A DNA stretch of 64,000 nucleotides from Typhlomys cinereus. Taxonomy: Eukaryota > Chordata > Mammalia > Rodentia > Platacanthomyidae. Positions 45,481 to 58,400 of this stretch are shown one piece after another (position 1 is the stretch's first letter; the number at the start of each line of letters is the position of its first letter). Location of the stretch: positions 1,104,893 to 1,168,892 of the forward strand of contig JALPQD010000054.1 of NCBI GenBank assembly GCA_023101885.1. The letters run 5' to 3'. The notes below the pieces were generated by a model. The model was not told the origin of the DNA. It saw only the letters and a list, made by a program, of their open reading frames with translations, and searched no databases. Made by a program: the position numbers and the translations under genes.

Positions 45481-47100
45481 CCAACGGACATTTCTAAAAG
45501 GAAAACTATCCCCAGCCCTCCCACCTAAATAAAAATCCAGATGTCAATTTCACCACCCAAGAAGAGGCCATGAGGAAAGCAGTAGGCAAAACTCTGACAA
45601 TTTCACTATGGATTATGTCGGAGACAAGGGAACATTCAAAACAGTCATCGGTATGATTGGTTGTGCTGATCATGTCTGTAGTTATTTCTTCCTCCCATTT
45701 TGTTGCCATTGCCACGTTGGTCTCCTCTATAGCCCCCACCATGGTCTCCTCCATAGCTACCACCACTCCTGTCTCCACTGTAGCCCCCCACTGTCACCAC
45801 CACCTCTATAGCCCCCTTCACTTGACTTTGGTCTTCTCTGTACCTACCTTGGTCACCACCATAACTTCCTCTGTCTCCTCCCTAGCCTCCACCTCTGTGT
45901 CCACCATAGCCACTTCCACTTCTGTCTCCACTGTAGCTACTTCTGCCCCCCATGACCTCTGTAACCCCTCTCTCCACCGTAGCCTCTGCCCCAGAAATCT
46001 CCCCCTCAGGGATGAGAGTCCTCTGATCTAGGCTCATTTGCACTGATACCAGGATTTCATTCGAGCAAAGTTCATCTTTTCCTATGACAGATTAAGGCAA
46101 ACCCAGTCCCCATTTTTCCCTTGAAAGCCTCCACGGCCCTATATCCTCCACAAACTCGACATCCACTGCTACTTCCACCTCCTCTCATGAATTCAGGCCT
46201 TCTGGCAACAAAGATACGTATTTTAATGATGTTTCCATGGAATTCTTTCCCATCAAACCAGTCAATAGTTGCCTTAGCTGACAGGGGAGGGGGGTGGTGT
46301 CATCAAATAACTTCCCCTTCAGACTTTCCCCTGTCTGTCTGTATAAAGATTTATCATCAGTTTTCCTGCCTTTTTGTTAGTCTTGATAATTCCTATTTGC
46401 TTAAAGAACTCTCCCACTTGATCTGTAAACATACCCTCCCCAAATCCTTGCATAAAAATTGTGTTGTTATCTGAATTATCAGACTCTGAATCAGCTCTAG
46501 TCTGGGTCCATAATCCCTGTGACCACAAAAATTTTAGAAGCCACTGTGGTCACCCTACTTGATTCTGTCATACACAGTTCCTCTTCCATCCTTGTCATAT
46601 CCCCCACACTCTCTACCTCCTCCCTATGACCCGCCATATCTTCTATTATCTTCTCCATACCTACTAACACCACAAGGGTCATCCTGTGTGTGGCAGCTGC
46701 AGTTTTCCCTTTGTGAACGATAGGACTGCTGGTTTTGATTATAGGAATAATGCTGCTGATAATTGTACTGCTCATCATATGAGCCTTGATGCTGATCATA
46801 GTCTGATTGCTGGTCATATGAATCTTGTTGGCCATAGTTTCACTGACCATGTGAAGGTGTTCTTCCACCTTAGCCTCCTGATGATTCCGTGTTTTGTTGG
46901 CCTTGGTTATTACATGATTGCTTTTGATTCTCATAACCACCATAGGACTGTGAATAACTTGATTGATTTTGTCCATAACCAAAATAGCCACCATAATTTT
47001 GTCCATATGAAGAATAAGTCATTTGTCAATAGCCAGAATAGTTTTGTGGTGCTTCTCCATGACCCTGTTCTCTGTTCTCTTTCCTGGATCCTTGACATTT
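45480..47100 (-). pseudogene. TAF15: TAF15 processed pseudogene
   Basis: An intronless, mutated copy of the mRNA for TAF15, the FET-family RNA-binding protein (FUS/EWS/TAF15). From right to left it shows the Ser-Tyr-Gly-Gln-rich region (47030-46700), the RNA-recognition motif start ([13 protein letters not shown], then [19 protein letters not shown], near 46500-46340), the RanBP2-type zinc-finger region (about 46200-46040), the Gly-Arg-rich GGYGGDR repeats (about 45960-45690) and the 3' UTR. Many stops and frameshifts break it. The copy lacks the first part of the coding region (5' truncation). LINE-1 machinery is the expected source. Confidence 0.9.
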
Positions 47101-48239
47101 AAAGTGCTATATTTAATTGAGCCACAAGAAGGCAATATTGTGCAGGAAAATGTACTCTGAATTCCCACTTGTGAATCCTGGGCAGTTCTGGCTTTGGGTA
47201 GCAGATCTGTGTAGTAGTTTGCTCATATTATTTGGGGCACAGCAGATACATTAAATATTTACCCATCTGAACTTCAGCTTCAAAGATATTTTTACATATG
47301 TTAAAAGATATCTGCGAGATTGCAATTGACTATTGAATACTTAGTGCAGTAATTGAACACTTAGCCCAGTTCTTCTCAAAATAGTATGACCGACTACTAA
47401 ATGTTTAATACAGTTTTTCTCAAGATAATAATTATGACCAGCTATTGAACATTTATCCAGGTCATTCTCAAGGCAATAAGTATAATTGATGGTAATAATA
47501 CATTCATTTCAAAGACTTTTTAGTTCTTCTACCTCTGTCTGTATTCTTGGTGAAGGTAAGAAAATTATTAAGTTTTGTCTCTTTTCTACTTGTTTCTTCT
47601 CCATTTTCTAACTTTCTTCACATTCTTGGAAATTTGAGTTCATACAGGATAGAGAAGATACAGAGAAAGACGGTAAAAGAGGGAGATTAATGTCATTGAC
47701 TTCCCATGCTCCCTCTTAGTTCTTAGTCTTATGAATGGAGACTTTAATCCTAGAAACCACAAAGAGATATGCTCTTGTAGATCCAACATTAATTACCGTG
47801 CCCAATGCTTATGAATAATTTTTTAGCTCATCTAGTAACTTTATACTAACTGATGCCAGAGCATAATATTTGCTTGCTGTAAGAAAGCTTGTGATTATTT
47901 AGAGGAATGACACTGAAAAGTTCATTTCTGTGTCAAAAAGACACAAGTATATGCAAAGAACAGTTAGCATTTTGCTCTTTGTGTAAAATTAATTTTTTTT
48001 CCTGTTATTACAAGAATCAGTGTAGCAGAAACATGACTTCTTGACTCTCGATGAAAAGGAAAACTGGGAAAATAGGGCAAGAGACATTCTTTGTCTGAAA
48101 CTCAGAGTTCATGTCAAAATGGATTTTAGTTAATTGATATTGTTGGTCTTTGGAATGCATATGGTGAAAATAATAAGAAAGAAAACGTAAGTTTTCATTG
48201 AAAAACTTATGTATTTCCTAAAGTTCAATGGCCTCGTTT
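47101..48239. other. Intergenic AT-rich sequence with local internal repeats
   Basis: 47320-47480 holds three or four diverged copies of a motif near gactattgaatacttag followed by cagttcttctcaa, spaced about 55 bp apart. No gene. Confidence 0.45.
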
Positions 48240-49060
48240 TCTTGAAAGTCATTTTCTAAGAGGTTTGGCCAAAAAAATTGTGAGTGAAGTGATGTCTCAC
48301 TGCAATTTTGATTTTCACATGTCTGAGGATTAGTGACATTGAAAAGTTTACATATATCTATTGGCCATTTACATGATTTTCTTTTGGAAATGTCTGTTTG
48401 AATCTATCTCGAACAGTTAGACTTTTTAAACTATTGAATTTTTGGAATAGCATATACTCTGGATATCAATCCTCTGTCAGGTGAATACAATGCAAATATG
48501 ATCCTCCATGGTGACAGTTTGTAATACTTTATTGCTTATTTACCTTGTCATACAGAACTTTTTAATTACATATATTAAATTTTGTGAATTTTCTTTCCAT
48601 TTCCTGTACTTTCAAATCTCGTGCCATAAATCCTTGCTCATTCCAGTGTCCTAAAACATTTTCCCCATGATTTCCTCTAGTAGTTTCATGTACTACTACA
48701 TGGAAGTCATTAATCTATTTTGAGTTGATATTTAAATGTGGTGTGTGGTAGGGGTTTAGTTTCATTCTTTATAAGATCCTCCAGTGTTCTTTGCACCACT
48801 GATTTAAAGGTGTCCTTGGCACTTTCATCCAAAATAAGTTGACTACATATTCATTTCTGGATATTTTTTACTTTGTTCCATCAATTTATGGGTCACTTTT
48901 CATGACAATACCATACTGTTCAGATTATAGATTTACAGTGTGCTTTGAAGTCAGATACTGTGTTAACTCCTGTTTTCTTTGGGTCTTTTGTGTTTGTATA
49001 TGAATTCCATGGTTATTTTGCCTAGATCTGTGAAGAACAGTGCAGGCATTTTGTTCAGTT
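48240..49060 (-). mobile_element. Old LINE-1 ORF2 fragment
   Basis: Reversed L1M-type sequence with phrases such as gtctcactgcaattttgatt, tctattggccatttacatga and ttttgagttgatatttaaat. Very decayed. Confidence 0.65.
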
Positions 49061-49319
49061 TTCACTAAAGCAACCATGCAGGCAGTGATTTCTCCCTGGG
49101 CCTGAGCTATCTGAGCTTGGACTTAGAGGTCTACCTTGTGGCCAGGTCAGTGTTCTCGGTGGCCCTACCTCCTAAGCTGGAGCCCTCTCAGGGAGGGCTT
49201 TGTGAGCCTTCTCAAGGAGGGCTTTGTGGCTTGGATATCCTCTTGTGCTGGGGTCTGCCTCCATCCCCTCCCTTGCCAATCAGTAAAACCCCTCCAAGAA
49301 TTTCATAGAATGCACATAA

Positions 49320-50377
49320 ACCACAACTATACTATACTTCTGAGAATCATCACACTAACCCTAAGCCAGGGACCAGTGGAATATTACCACACAACTAAGG
49401 ATCCCAAGAATCTTTCTATTGAACAGAAGATAATCTTCATATACAACCCTAAGATAAGTATGTCTTTTTATTTTCCTTTTGATCTCAATTGATAGTCACT
49501 GCAGTTGAAGACTTCTATATAGCACACCCAAAGCTCCATCACTCATCCCTCAGGGTCTACCATTCTCCCTCACACACTTATAAGAACTAAAAGCTTCCAT
49601 ATCACACTGATTTCTTACTCTGGCTAGTGGACACACCCCATTTTATAATCTAAAAGCTGCTCTGATACTTGATCCAAACTTCAAATAACAAACCTTGACA
49701 CACAATCAGGAGTATGATAACCTTATCCATGAAATAGCACCAACAAACCCTAGACTGAAACTTTTAACACCTAGACCAATAGTAACAATAACTGTCCAAG
49801 TGTCCAATTCTGTCTGACTCACAACAGACAAAAACACACACTAAGAAAGATACCAGAATTCAAACACAAAATGCCCAAGTCATACTGTAAATCCACAAGA
49901 TATAACACAAATTAAGACAATAAATCTACAAAAAACATTGACCTCATAATGATGGATTCTAACCAGAATAACTCACTGGATATTAGCAAAGAAATAAAAA
50001 AAACCACGATAATAATTTTCAAAGCCTGATCTTTAATATGATCAAAACAATAAAAGAGGAAACACAAAAGCAGTTAAAGAACTACATAAGCCAACGTAAC
50101 AGGCACAACGGGCAGCTGGATGGCATGAAAAAGGAAGTTGAAACAAAAGTAGACATAGAAGAGTTGAGAAAAATCTCATGCAGAGATTAAACTTGAAATT
50201 AGAAAGAAGCTAACTATAACCCAAAACTCAACAGAGAATCTTATTAACAGAACTAATGAAGCAGAAAATAGAATATCATAACTAGAAGACAAGAGGGCAG
50301 AACAAATTGGTTCAATTAAAAAGGTTTAAAAAGCCAAAAAAATCTTGAGAGGGATATTCAAGAGGTATGAGACATCT
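49320..50377 (+). mobile_element. L1-0: outermost, oldest LINE-1 (ORF1 N-terminal part)
   Basis: Starts with a 5' flank and an ORF1 whose ATG at 49871 opens MPKSYCKS, like the MPKSKCKS start of the younger elements. Stops and frameshifts are frequent. Its sequence is interrupted at 50377 and resumes at 63926 (catcttaaagatgccaaacc, the ORF1 region after the coiled coil), running off the right edge. The 5' limit is uncertain; 49080-49320 may be its 5' UTR. Confidence 0.8.
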
Positions 50378-50766
50378 GCCCTTTCCTCACCCACCCAGGA
50401 CCCGCAGTCCAGCGTGGACTCACCGCGACCTAGGTAAGCTCCGCCCCCGCCCATCCCCAGAACCCCAGGCAGCCCAAGGGACCTAGCTTCTCCCACCAGC
50501 CAGCCGGAGATGGAGCTGCGCAGGACCGGGGAGGACTCCCCCCGTCTCCCCCAACCACACCCCAGCTCCCCCAGGTTAAATAGTGCCCTGCTGCCACATC
50601 CTTCCTTTCCGCACTCCACCGCCCAGGGCCCCGCACAGTCCAGCATGGACTCACCACGACCTAGGTAAGCTCCACCCCCGCCCAACCCCAAAACCCCAGG
50701 CCAAATAATTCGGTTCAGTGAAAAATGCACAGAAATTGAAAGAAGGTCTTAAGAGTTAAAACGACG
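50378..50766 (+). promoter_or_regulatory. L1-d 5' UTR with tandem GC-rich promoter monomers
   Basis: One complete monomer of about 230 bp (50472-50701) is preceded by the last about 94 bp of another (50378-50471). Both contain tggactcacc-cgacctaggt followed by aagctcc-cccccgccca. The arrangement parallels the tandem monomers that act as internal RNA polymerase II promoters in mouse LINE-1s, although the sequence is different. A 65-bp non-monomeric spacer leads to the ORF1 ATG. It stands out as a GC-rich island in AT-rich DNA. Confidence 0.85.
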
Positions 50767-51831
50767 ATGCCCAAGTCAAAGTGCAAATCCATGAGAAACA
50801 GCACCCAAGTAAATAAATCTCCCACTGAAGGAATTAACCCCATAATGATAGACTCCAACCAGAACAAACCCACGGAAAATGGCCAAGAAAGCCTGACCCA
50901 GGATAACGACTTTCAAAACATATCATTACCATGTTAAATACTATGAAAGAGGAAATACGGGAGGAATTAAATAATCGCATCAATTGCTTTGAAGAGGAAC
51001 ACAACAGACACTTGGAGGAGTTGAGAAAAACAGTTCAAGAAACAAAAACAGGCATAGAGCAGTTAAAACGAACTCAAGCAGAGTTCAAAATTGAACTAAA
51101 AGACAAGTTATCTTCAACCCAGAACTCAACAGAGACTTAGTTATCAGCAGAACTAACGAAGCAGAAAACAGAATTTCAGACCTTGATGACAAAGTGGGAG
51201 TATTAACAAGCTCAATGGAAGAGGTTGTTAAAACCAAAAAGATACTTGAGAGAAACATTCAAGAGTTATGGGACACCCTGAAGAAGCCTAACGTGCATAT
51301 TCATGGAATACTAGAGTAAGAATCTCAAAATATCACCCCTGAGGAAATTTTTCAAATGATAATCAAGGAAAACTTTCCTCATCTAAAAAAAGAGAGGCCC
51401 ATCCATATACAAGAGGCATTCCACACCCCAAACAGATATGACCAAAATAGAAACTCGCCACTGCAAATAATAGTTAAAACACTCCACATTCAAGATAAAG
51501 AAATGGTACTGAGAGCTTCAAGGGAGAAAAAACAAGTCACTTTGAAAGCTAAAAGTATTAAAATAACAAATGACTTCTCAGTCAAAACAGTAAAAGCAAG
51601 AAGAGCTTGGAGAGACATACGTCAAGTACTGAATGAGCAAAAATGTCAACCAAGGCTGATATACCCCAAAAACTATCTGTCATGATCGAGGGAGAAAGAA
51701 AAATTTTCCAGCACAAAGACAACTTGAAGGGATACATGTCCACCAAACCAGGCCTTCAAAAAATGCTAGAAATGATACTCAAGTGTGAAGAAAAAAACAG
51801 GCATATCCAGGAGAACAGAAGGGAAGTATAA
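50767..51831 (+). pseudogene. L1-d ORF1 (broken)
   Basis: ORF1p is the trimeric RNA-binding chaperone of LINE-1. ATG at 50767 opens MPKSKCKSMRNSTQV. A coiled-coil part (EELRKTVQETKTGIEQLKRT) is followed by the RRM-like and C-terminal domains (EEIFQMIIKENFPHLKKERP; REKKQVTLKA). Breaks: a frame change near 50930, a TAG at about 51137, a stop inside the ESQN region near 51318, and another frame change near 51640. Confidence 0.88.
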
Positions 51832-51881
51832 CACCATTAAAAGCGAAGCAATATACTTAAAAAAACCACTAAACATAATAA

Positions 51882-54417
51882 ATGTCCAGAAATAAAAATA
51901 GTTTCTCCATTATAACACTAAATGTTAATGGAATTAACTCACCGATCAAGAGACACAGATTACAAACTTGGATTAAAAATCACAATCCATCAATCTGCTG
52001 CCTTCAGGAAACGCATCTCACCACAAAAGATAGGCACATCCTAAAAATAAAAGGCTGGTCAACAATTCTACAAGCTAATGGAAGCAGAAAATAGGCAGGG
52101 GTAGTCATTATGCTATCGCACAAAGTGGACTTCAAACCAAAAAAATCATAAGAAACACAGATGGATACTACATTTTAGTTACAAGTACAATTCACCAGGA
52201 AGACTTCACAATACTGAACATATATGCACCCAATACAGACCTCCCACATTCATTAAGCAAACCCTACAACGTCTAAAGCGAGAAATCAATCCCAAAACAC
52301 TAATTCTGGGGGATTTCAATACCGCCCTCTCAACATGGGATAGATCAACAGGTAATAAACTTAACAGAGACACTTTGGAGCTTAATCAAACCCTTCCTGA
52401 AATGGACCTTACAGATCTCTATCGAACTTTTCATCCACGCACCAAAGAATACACATTTTTCTTAGCAGCACATGGAACTTTCTCCAAAACAGATCACATA
52501 TTGGACCACAAAATGAATCTCCACATATACAGGAAAGTTGAAATTCTAGCCTGCACCTTATCAGACCACCACGGCCTAAAGCTTGACATCCACAACATAA
52601 CAAGCAACAGAAAATACACTAACTCCTTGGAACTTAACGCTATGATGCTGAATGAGAATTGGATTCAGGAAGAAATTAAAAAGGAAATTCAAGATTTCCT
52701 GAAAGTGAACGATAATGAAAATACAACTTATCAAAATCTCTGGGACACAATGAAAGCTGTCCTAAGAGGTAAGTTTCATAGCTCTTAATGCCTACGTCAA
52801 AAAAAATGCAAACATCAGAAATAAACAACTTAACAATGCAGCTTAAAGCTTTAGAAAAACTAGAGCAATCTGATCCCAAAAGTAGTAGAAGAGAGGAGAT
52901 TAGCAAAATAAGGGGAGAAATATCTGAAATCGAGATAAAGAAAACGATACAGAAAATCAACCAGTCAAAAAGCTGTTTTTTGAAAAAATCAATAAGATTG
53001 ATACACCCCTGGGTAAATTAACCAAAAGCAAGAGAGAGAAAACCCAAATTAACAAAATTAGAAATGAAAATGGAGTTATCATTACTGATACCCAAGAAAT
53101 CCAGAGAATTATAACATCATATTTCAAAAACTTATACTCTGTGAAATTTGACAACACAAAAGAGATGGATGAATTCCTAAGTAAACACAACTTACCTAAA
53201 TTGGATCAGGAAGTTGTGAATTATTTAAATAATCCTATAACATATGAGGAAATTGAGAAAGTAATCTCGAATCTTCCCACCAAAAAATGTCCCGGATCAG
53301 ATGGATTCAGCACAGATTTCTACCAGATATTTAAGGAGCTAAAACACCAATACTCATTAAACTGTTCCATCAAATAGCAAAGGAAGGAACACTACCAAAT
53401 TCCTTCTATGAAGCTAATATCGTCTTAATCCAAAACCTAATAAAGATATACTTAAAAAAGAAAACATAATTCAATCTCTCTGATGAACACAGATGCAAAA
53501 ATTCTCAATAAGTCTTAGCAAATCGGATTCAAAAACATATCGAAGAGATCATCCATGGGGATCAAGTAAGCTTTATCCCCAGCACACAAGGTTGGTTCAA
53601 CATACGCAAATCAATAAATGTAATTCACCATATAAACCAGTCCAAAGTCCAAGACCACATGATACTCTCCATAGATGCAGAAAAAGCTTTTGACAATATC
53701 CAACAGCCCTTTATGATCAAAACCATAGAGACGGTTGGAATGGAAGGAACCTTTATCAATATAATAAAATTGTATACAATAAGCCAAGAGCAAGGATTAT
53801 GCTCAATGGGGAACAATTGGAAGCATTCCCACTTCGATCAGGAACTAGACAAGGCTGTCCACTGTTACCACTTCTTTTCAATATTGTACTTGAAATCTTA
53901 GCTGAAGCCATAAGACAAGAAAGGGACATAGGAGGGATTCAAACCGGCAAGGAAGAAGTCAAGTTATCTCTATTTGCAGATGACATGATCTTATACCTGA
54001 GTGATCCCAAAAACTCCACCAGGAAGCTCCTGGAACTAATTGAGAAGTTCAGCAGGGTGGCAGGATACAAAATAAATGTGCAAAAATCAGGGTTTCCTAT
54101 ATGCCCAGAATGAAAGAAGTGAAAAAGCCCTGAGAGACACAATCCCATTTACTATAGCCCCTAAAAAAATTGAAATACCTTGGTATAAACCTAACCAAGG
54201 AGGTAAAAGTCCTTTACAATGAAGACTTTAAAACCCTAAAGAAAGAAATTGCAGAAGACACCAGAAGGTGGAAAGACCTCCCTTGTTCCTGGATTGGAAG
54301 AATCAACATTGTAAAAAAGACCATCCTACCAAAGGCAATATACAGATTCAATGCTATACCAATTAAAATACCAAAGTAATTCTTTAAAGAAGTTGACCAA
54401 ACAATCTCAAAATTCTT
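51882..54417 (+). pseudogene. L1-d ORF2, N-terminal and RT part (broken)
   Basis: The endonuclease domain is recognisable by SIITLNVNGINSP, CCLQETHL, ILGDFNTA and TDHILDHK. The reverse transcriptase core is recognisable by [21 protein letters not shown] and [12 protein letters not shown] (the F-ADD catalytic box, near 53975). A TAG at 52093 and several frameshifts inactivate it. It is cut at 54417 by L1-e after KEVDQTISKF. Confidence 0.9.
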
Positions 54418-55460
54418 TTTTAATACATTTTTTATTATTATTTCAGCTCATACAAACTTAATAGGTACACCCGTTACCTCCCTCCTTCCTCCTCCCCCCG
54501 AACCCATGCTCCCCCTCCCCTCACCCTTCCCTCCCCATCCCCCAGTGCCTCCCACCACAATTCCCAGAGAGTTCTTTCTTGTGCATGCCTGACTCTCCTC
54601 TGGGCCCTCCTCTCCGATGACGTACAAGGACCCAGTGGCATTTCCCTGAACCCTTTCTGTGTTCCCCTTAAGCATAGGAACACTACTGTGGCTGCCAATC
54701 CCTTGCCTCCAAGATATTTGGTGCCTTTAGCAGATGCTAGACTTTGTGAGGTCAATAGTGTGTTGGACATTGCTCAGGGCATGCAAACTCCAATTATGAT
54801 TGCTTCAGCCCTAATTTGTGAGGAGTATCTTGCAAATCATTGCTCCTCCCAACCTTGTGCTCTTACAATCTTACTGCTCCCTCTTCGGCAAATTTCCCTG
54901 AGCTTCAGGATGGGGAGAGATTAGACTGGCCTAGTTCTACGTGGTTGATGTAGAGTCTCTGAAGTTCTGGATTGTGGTTTTTTGGTTTTCTTTTGCAGTT
55001 TTGCTGCTCCTGCAATGCCCTTCACTCCATCCTGATGGGCATTGTATGTCACCCCCTGGCCAGAGACAAAAAGCTGCTAAACTGGAGTCTTGTTATAAGA
55101 GCACATTCAAGGGTAGATGTAATAAAAGTAGGAAACCTCAGTGAGGGAGGAGTCAATCACCCATTTGCAAAATGGTTACTTTTTATCTGCTAGACTACAT
55201 GCCCTCCCCTTCTAGTGAGATCATACCCCCTCAGTTGTAAATGATCAGGAACGAATGTCTGTGAACTTAACCAGGTGTCTCATTACTTACTTGCAGTCCT
55301 TGATGAAGCCTATTTTCTCTGCTGTAACATAGTCCCCTCTCACCTTGTTTCTGGTGGGGCCCTCCAACCCCATCCCTCCTGTTCATAATCCTTGCAATTA
55401 CTGTAGGTATTACATAGATTTATCTTTGAGTGTCTCAAGGTAGGCTGGGTGGGTTTGGTG

Positions 55461-58400
55461 CTAGGAGCCACCTATGAGGGAGTACATACGGAGCTTAATT
55501 TTCTGGGTCTGGGATACTTCACTCAATATAATTGTTTTTAATGACATCCATTTCCCTGGCAAATTCCAGTAATTCATCATTTTTGATGACTGAGTAGTAC
55601 TCCATTGTATAGATGTACCACCTTTTCCTTATCCACTCGTCAACTGTTGGACATTTGGGTTGATTCCATGACTTTGCTATTGTAAACAGTGCTGCTATGA
55701 ACATGGTCGTGCTTGTGCTATCGAGGTGAATTTTTGCTGTACGTGGGGTTATACCCAAAAGTGGAATCGCAGGGTCATATGGCATTTCAATCTTTAATTT
55801 CTTTAAGAATCTCCAGACGGCTCGCCAGAGTGGCTGTATGAGCCTGCATTCCCATCAACAATGTAGGAGAGTTACCCTCTCTCCACATCCTCTCCAGCAT
55901 TTGTTGTTGTTTGTGTTGTGGATTTTTGCCATCCTGACCGGGGTGAGATGATATCTCAGGGAAGTTTTGATTTGCATTTCCCTGATGGCTAAAGAAATGG
56001 AGAATTTTTGAAGATATTTGTTAGACATTTTAATTTCATCCCTGGTAAAATTTCTTTTAAGTTCCAGGGCCCATTTTTTAATTGGGCCATTGGTTTCCTT
56101 GGTGTTTAGTTTTCTAAGTCCTTTGTGCATTCTGGACAGTAGAGCTCTATCAGATATGTGGTTAGTGAAGATTTTCTCCCATTCTATGGATTGCCTTTGA
56201 GCTCGTGTTACAATCTCTTTATCTGAACAGAAGCTCTTTAATTTCACAAGATCCCAACTGTTGAGAGTTGGTATCAATGACTGTGCCATTGGATGTCTGT
56301 TTAGGAAATGTTGGCCTAGTCCAATCAGCTTGAGGGAGTTCCCTATCCTTTCAACTATGGTTTTTATAGTCTCTGGCCTTATATCAAGGTCCTTGATCCA
56401 TTTGGAATTAAGTCTTGTACATGGTGACAAGTACGGGTCCAGCTTTAATCTTCTGCATGTGGAGATCCAGTTTTGCCAGCACCATTTGTTGAAGATGCTG
56501 TTCTTTTTCCACTGGATTCTTTGGGCCCCTTTGTCAAAGATCAAATGGCTGTAATTTTGTGGGCTTATATCTGGGTCTTCAGTCCTTAGCCATTGATCTG
56601 TGTGTCTATTTTGGAGCCAGTACTAGGCTGTTTTTATAACTATGGATTTGTAGTATAGACTTAGGTTTGGTATGGTAATACCTCTAGCAGTGTTTTTATT
56701 AATCAGGATTGTCTTTGCTATCCTGGGTCTTTTGTGCCTCCAAATGAATTTTGAGATTGTTTGGTCAAGTTCTTTGAAGAATTGCTTTGGGATTTTAATT
56801 GGTATAGCATTGAATTTGTATATTGCCTTTGGTAGGATGGTCATTTTAATGATGTTGATTTTGCCAATCCAGGAACAAAGGAGGTCTTTCCACCTTCTGG
56901 TGTCTTCTGCAATTTCTTTCTTTAGGGTTTTAAAGTTTTCATTGTAAAGGTCTTTTACCTCCTTGGTTAGGTTTATACCAAGGTATTTCATTTTTATTAG
57001 GGGCTAGAGTAAATGGGATTGTTTCTCTCAAGGCTTTTTCACTTCTTTCATTCTGGGCATATAGGAAGGCCTCTGATTTTTGCACATTTATTTTGTATCC
57101 TGCCACCCTGCTGAACTTCTCAATTAGTTCCAGGAGCTTCCTGGTGGAATTTTTGGGATCACTCAGGTATAAGATCATGTCATCTGCAAATAGGGATAGC
57201 TTGACTTCTTCCTTGCTGATTTGAATCCCTCTTATGTCTCTTTCTTGTCTTATGGCTTCAGCTAAGACTTCAAGTACAATATTGAATAGAAGTGGTGAGA
57301 GTGGACAGCCTTGTCTAGTTCCTGATCGAAGTGGGAATGCTTCCAATTGTTCCCCATTGAGCATAATCCTTGCTGTGGGCTTGTTGTATACAGCTTTTAT
57401 TATATTGATAAAGGTTCCTTCCACTCCTACTGTCTCTAGCGTTTTGATCATAAAAGGGTGTTGGATCTTATCAAAAACTTTTTCTGCATCTATCGAGAGT
57501 ATCATGTGGTCTTGGACTTTGGACTGGTTTACATTTTGAATTACATTTATTGACTTGTGTATGTTGAACCAACCTTGTGTGCTGGGAATGAAGCCTACTT
57601 GGTCCCCATGAATGATTTTTTTAAATATGTTTTTGAATCCGATTTGCTAAGACTATGTTGAGAATCTTTGCGTCTGTGTTCATTAGAGAGATTGGCCTCT
57701 AGTTTTCTTTTTTAAGTGAATCTTTATTAGGTTTTGGGATTAAAACGATATTAGCTTCATAGAAGGAGTTTGGTAGTGTTCCTTCCTTTGCTATTTGATG
57801 GAACAGTTTAAGGAGTATTGGTATTATTAACTCCTTAAATGTCTGGTAGAACTCTGTGCTGAATGCATCTGGTCCAGGACATTTTTTGGTGGGAAGATTT
57901 GAGATTACTTTCTCAATTTCTTTATATGTTATAGGACTATTTAAATAATTCACAACTTCCTGATTCAATTTAGTTAAGTTGGGTTTACTTAGAAATTCAC
58001 CCATTTCTTTTGTGTTGTCAAACTTCACAGAGTATAAGTTTTTGAAATATGATGTTATAATTCTCTGGATTTCTTGGGTATCAGTAATGATAACTCCATG
58101 TTCATTTCTAATTTTGTTAATTTGGGTTTTCTCTCTCTTGCTTTTGGTTAATTTACCCAGGGGTGTATCAATCTTATTGATTTTTTTCAAAGAACCAGCT
58201 TTTTTTTTATACATTTTTTATTATTATTTCAGCTCATACAAACTTAATAGGTACACCAGTTCCCTCCCTCCCTCCTCCTCCCCCCGAACCCCTTGCTCTC
58301 CCTCCCCTCACCCCTCCCGCCCCATTCCCCCATGCCTCCCGCTCTGATTCCCAGAGTCCTTTCTTGTGCATGCCTGACTGTCCTCTGGGCCCTCCTCTCC

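Noticed and set aside
45657..47102. Open frames of 124-169 codons on both strands
   Set aside because: Off-frame or antisense readings of the TAF15 pseudogene; the unusual composition comes from its repetitive coding sequence.
50326..50730. Glycine/tryptophan-rich minus-strand open frame of 134 codons
   Set aside because: Antisense of the GC-rich LINE-1 promoter monomers; the internal repeat in the peptide is the monomer repeat.
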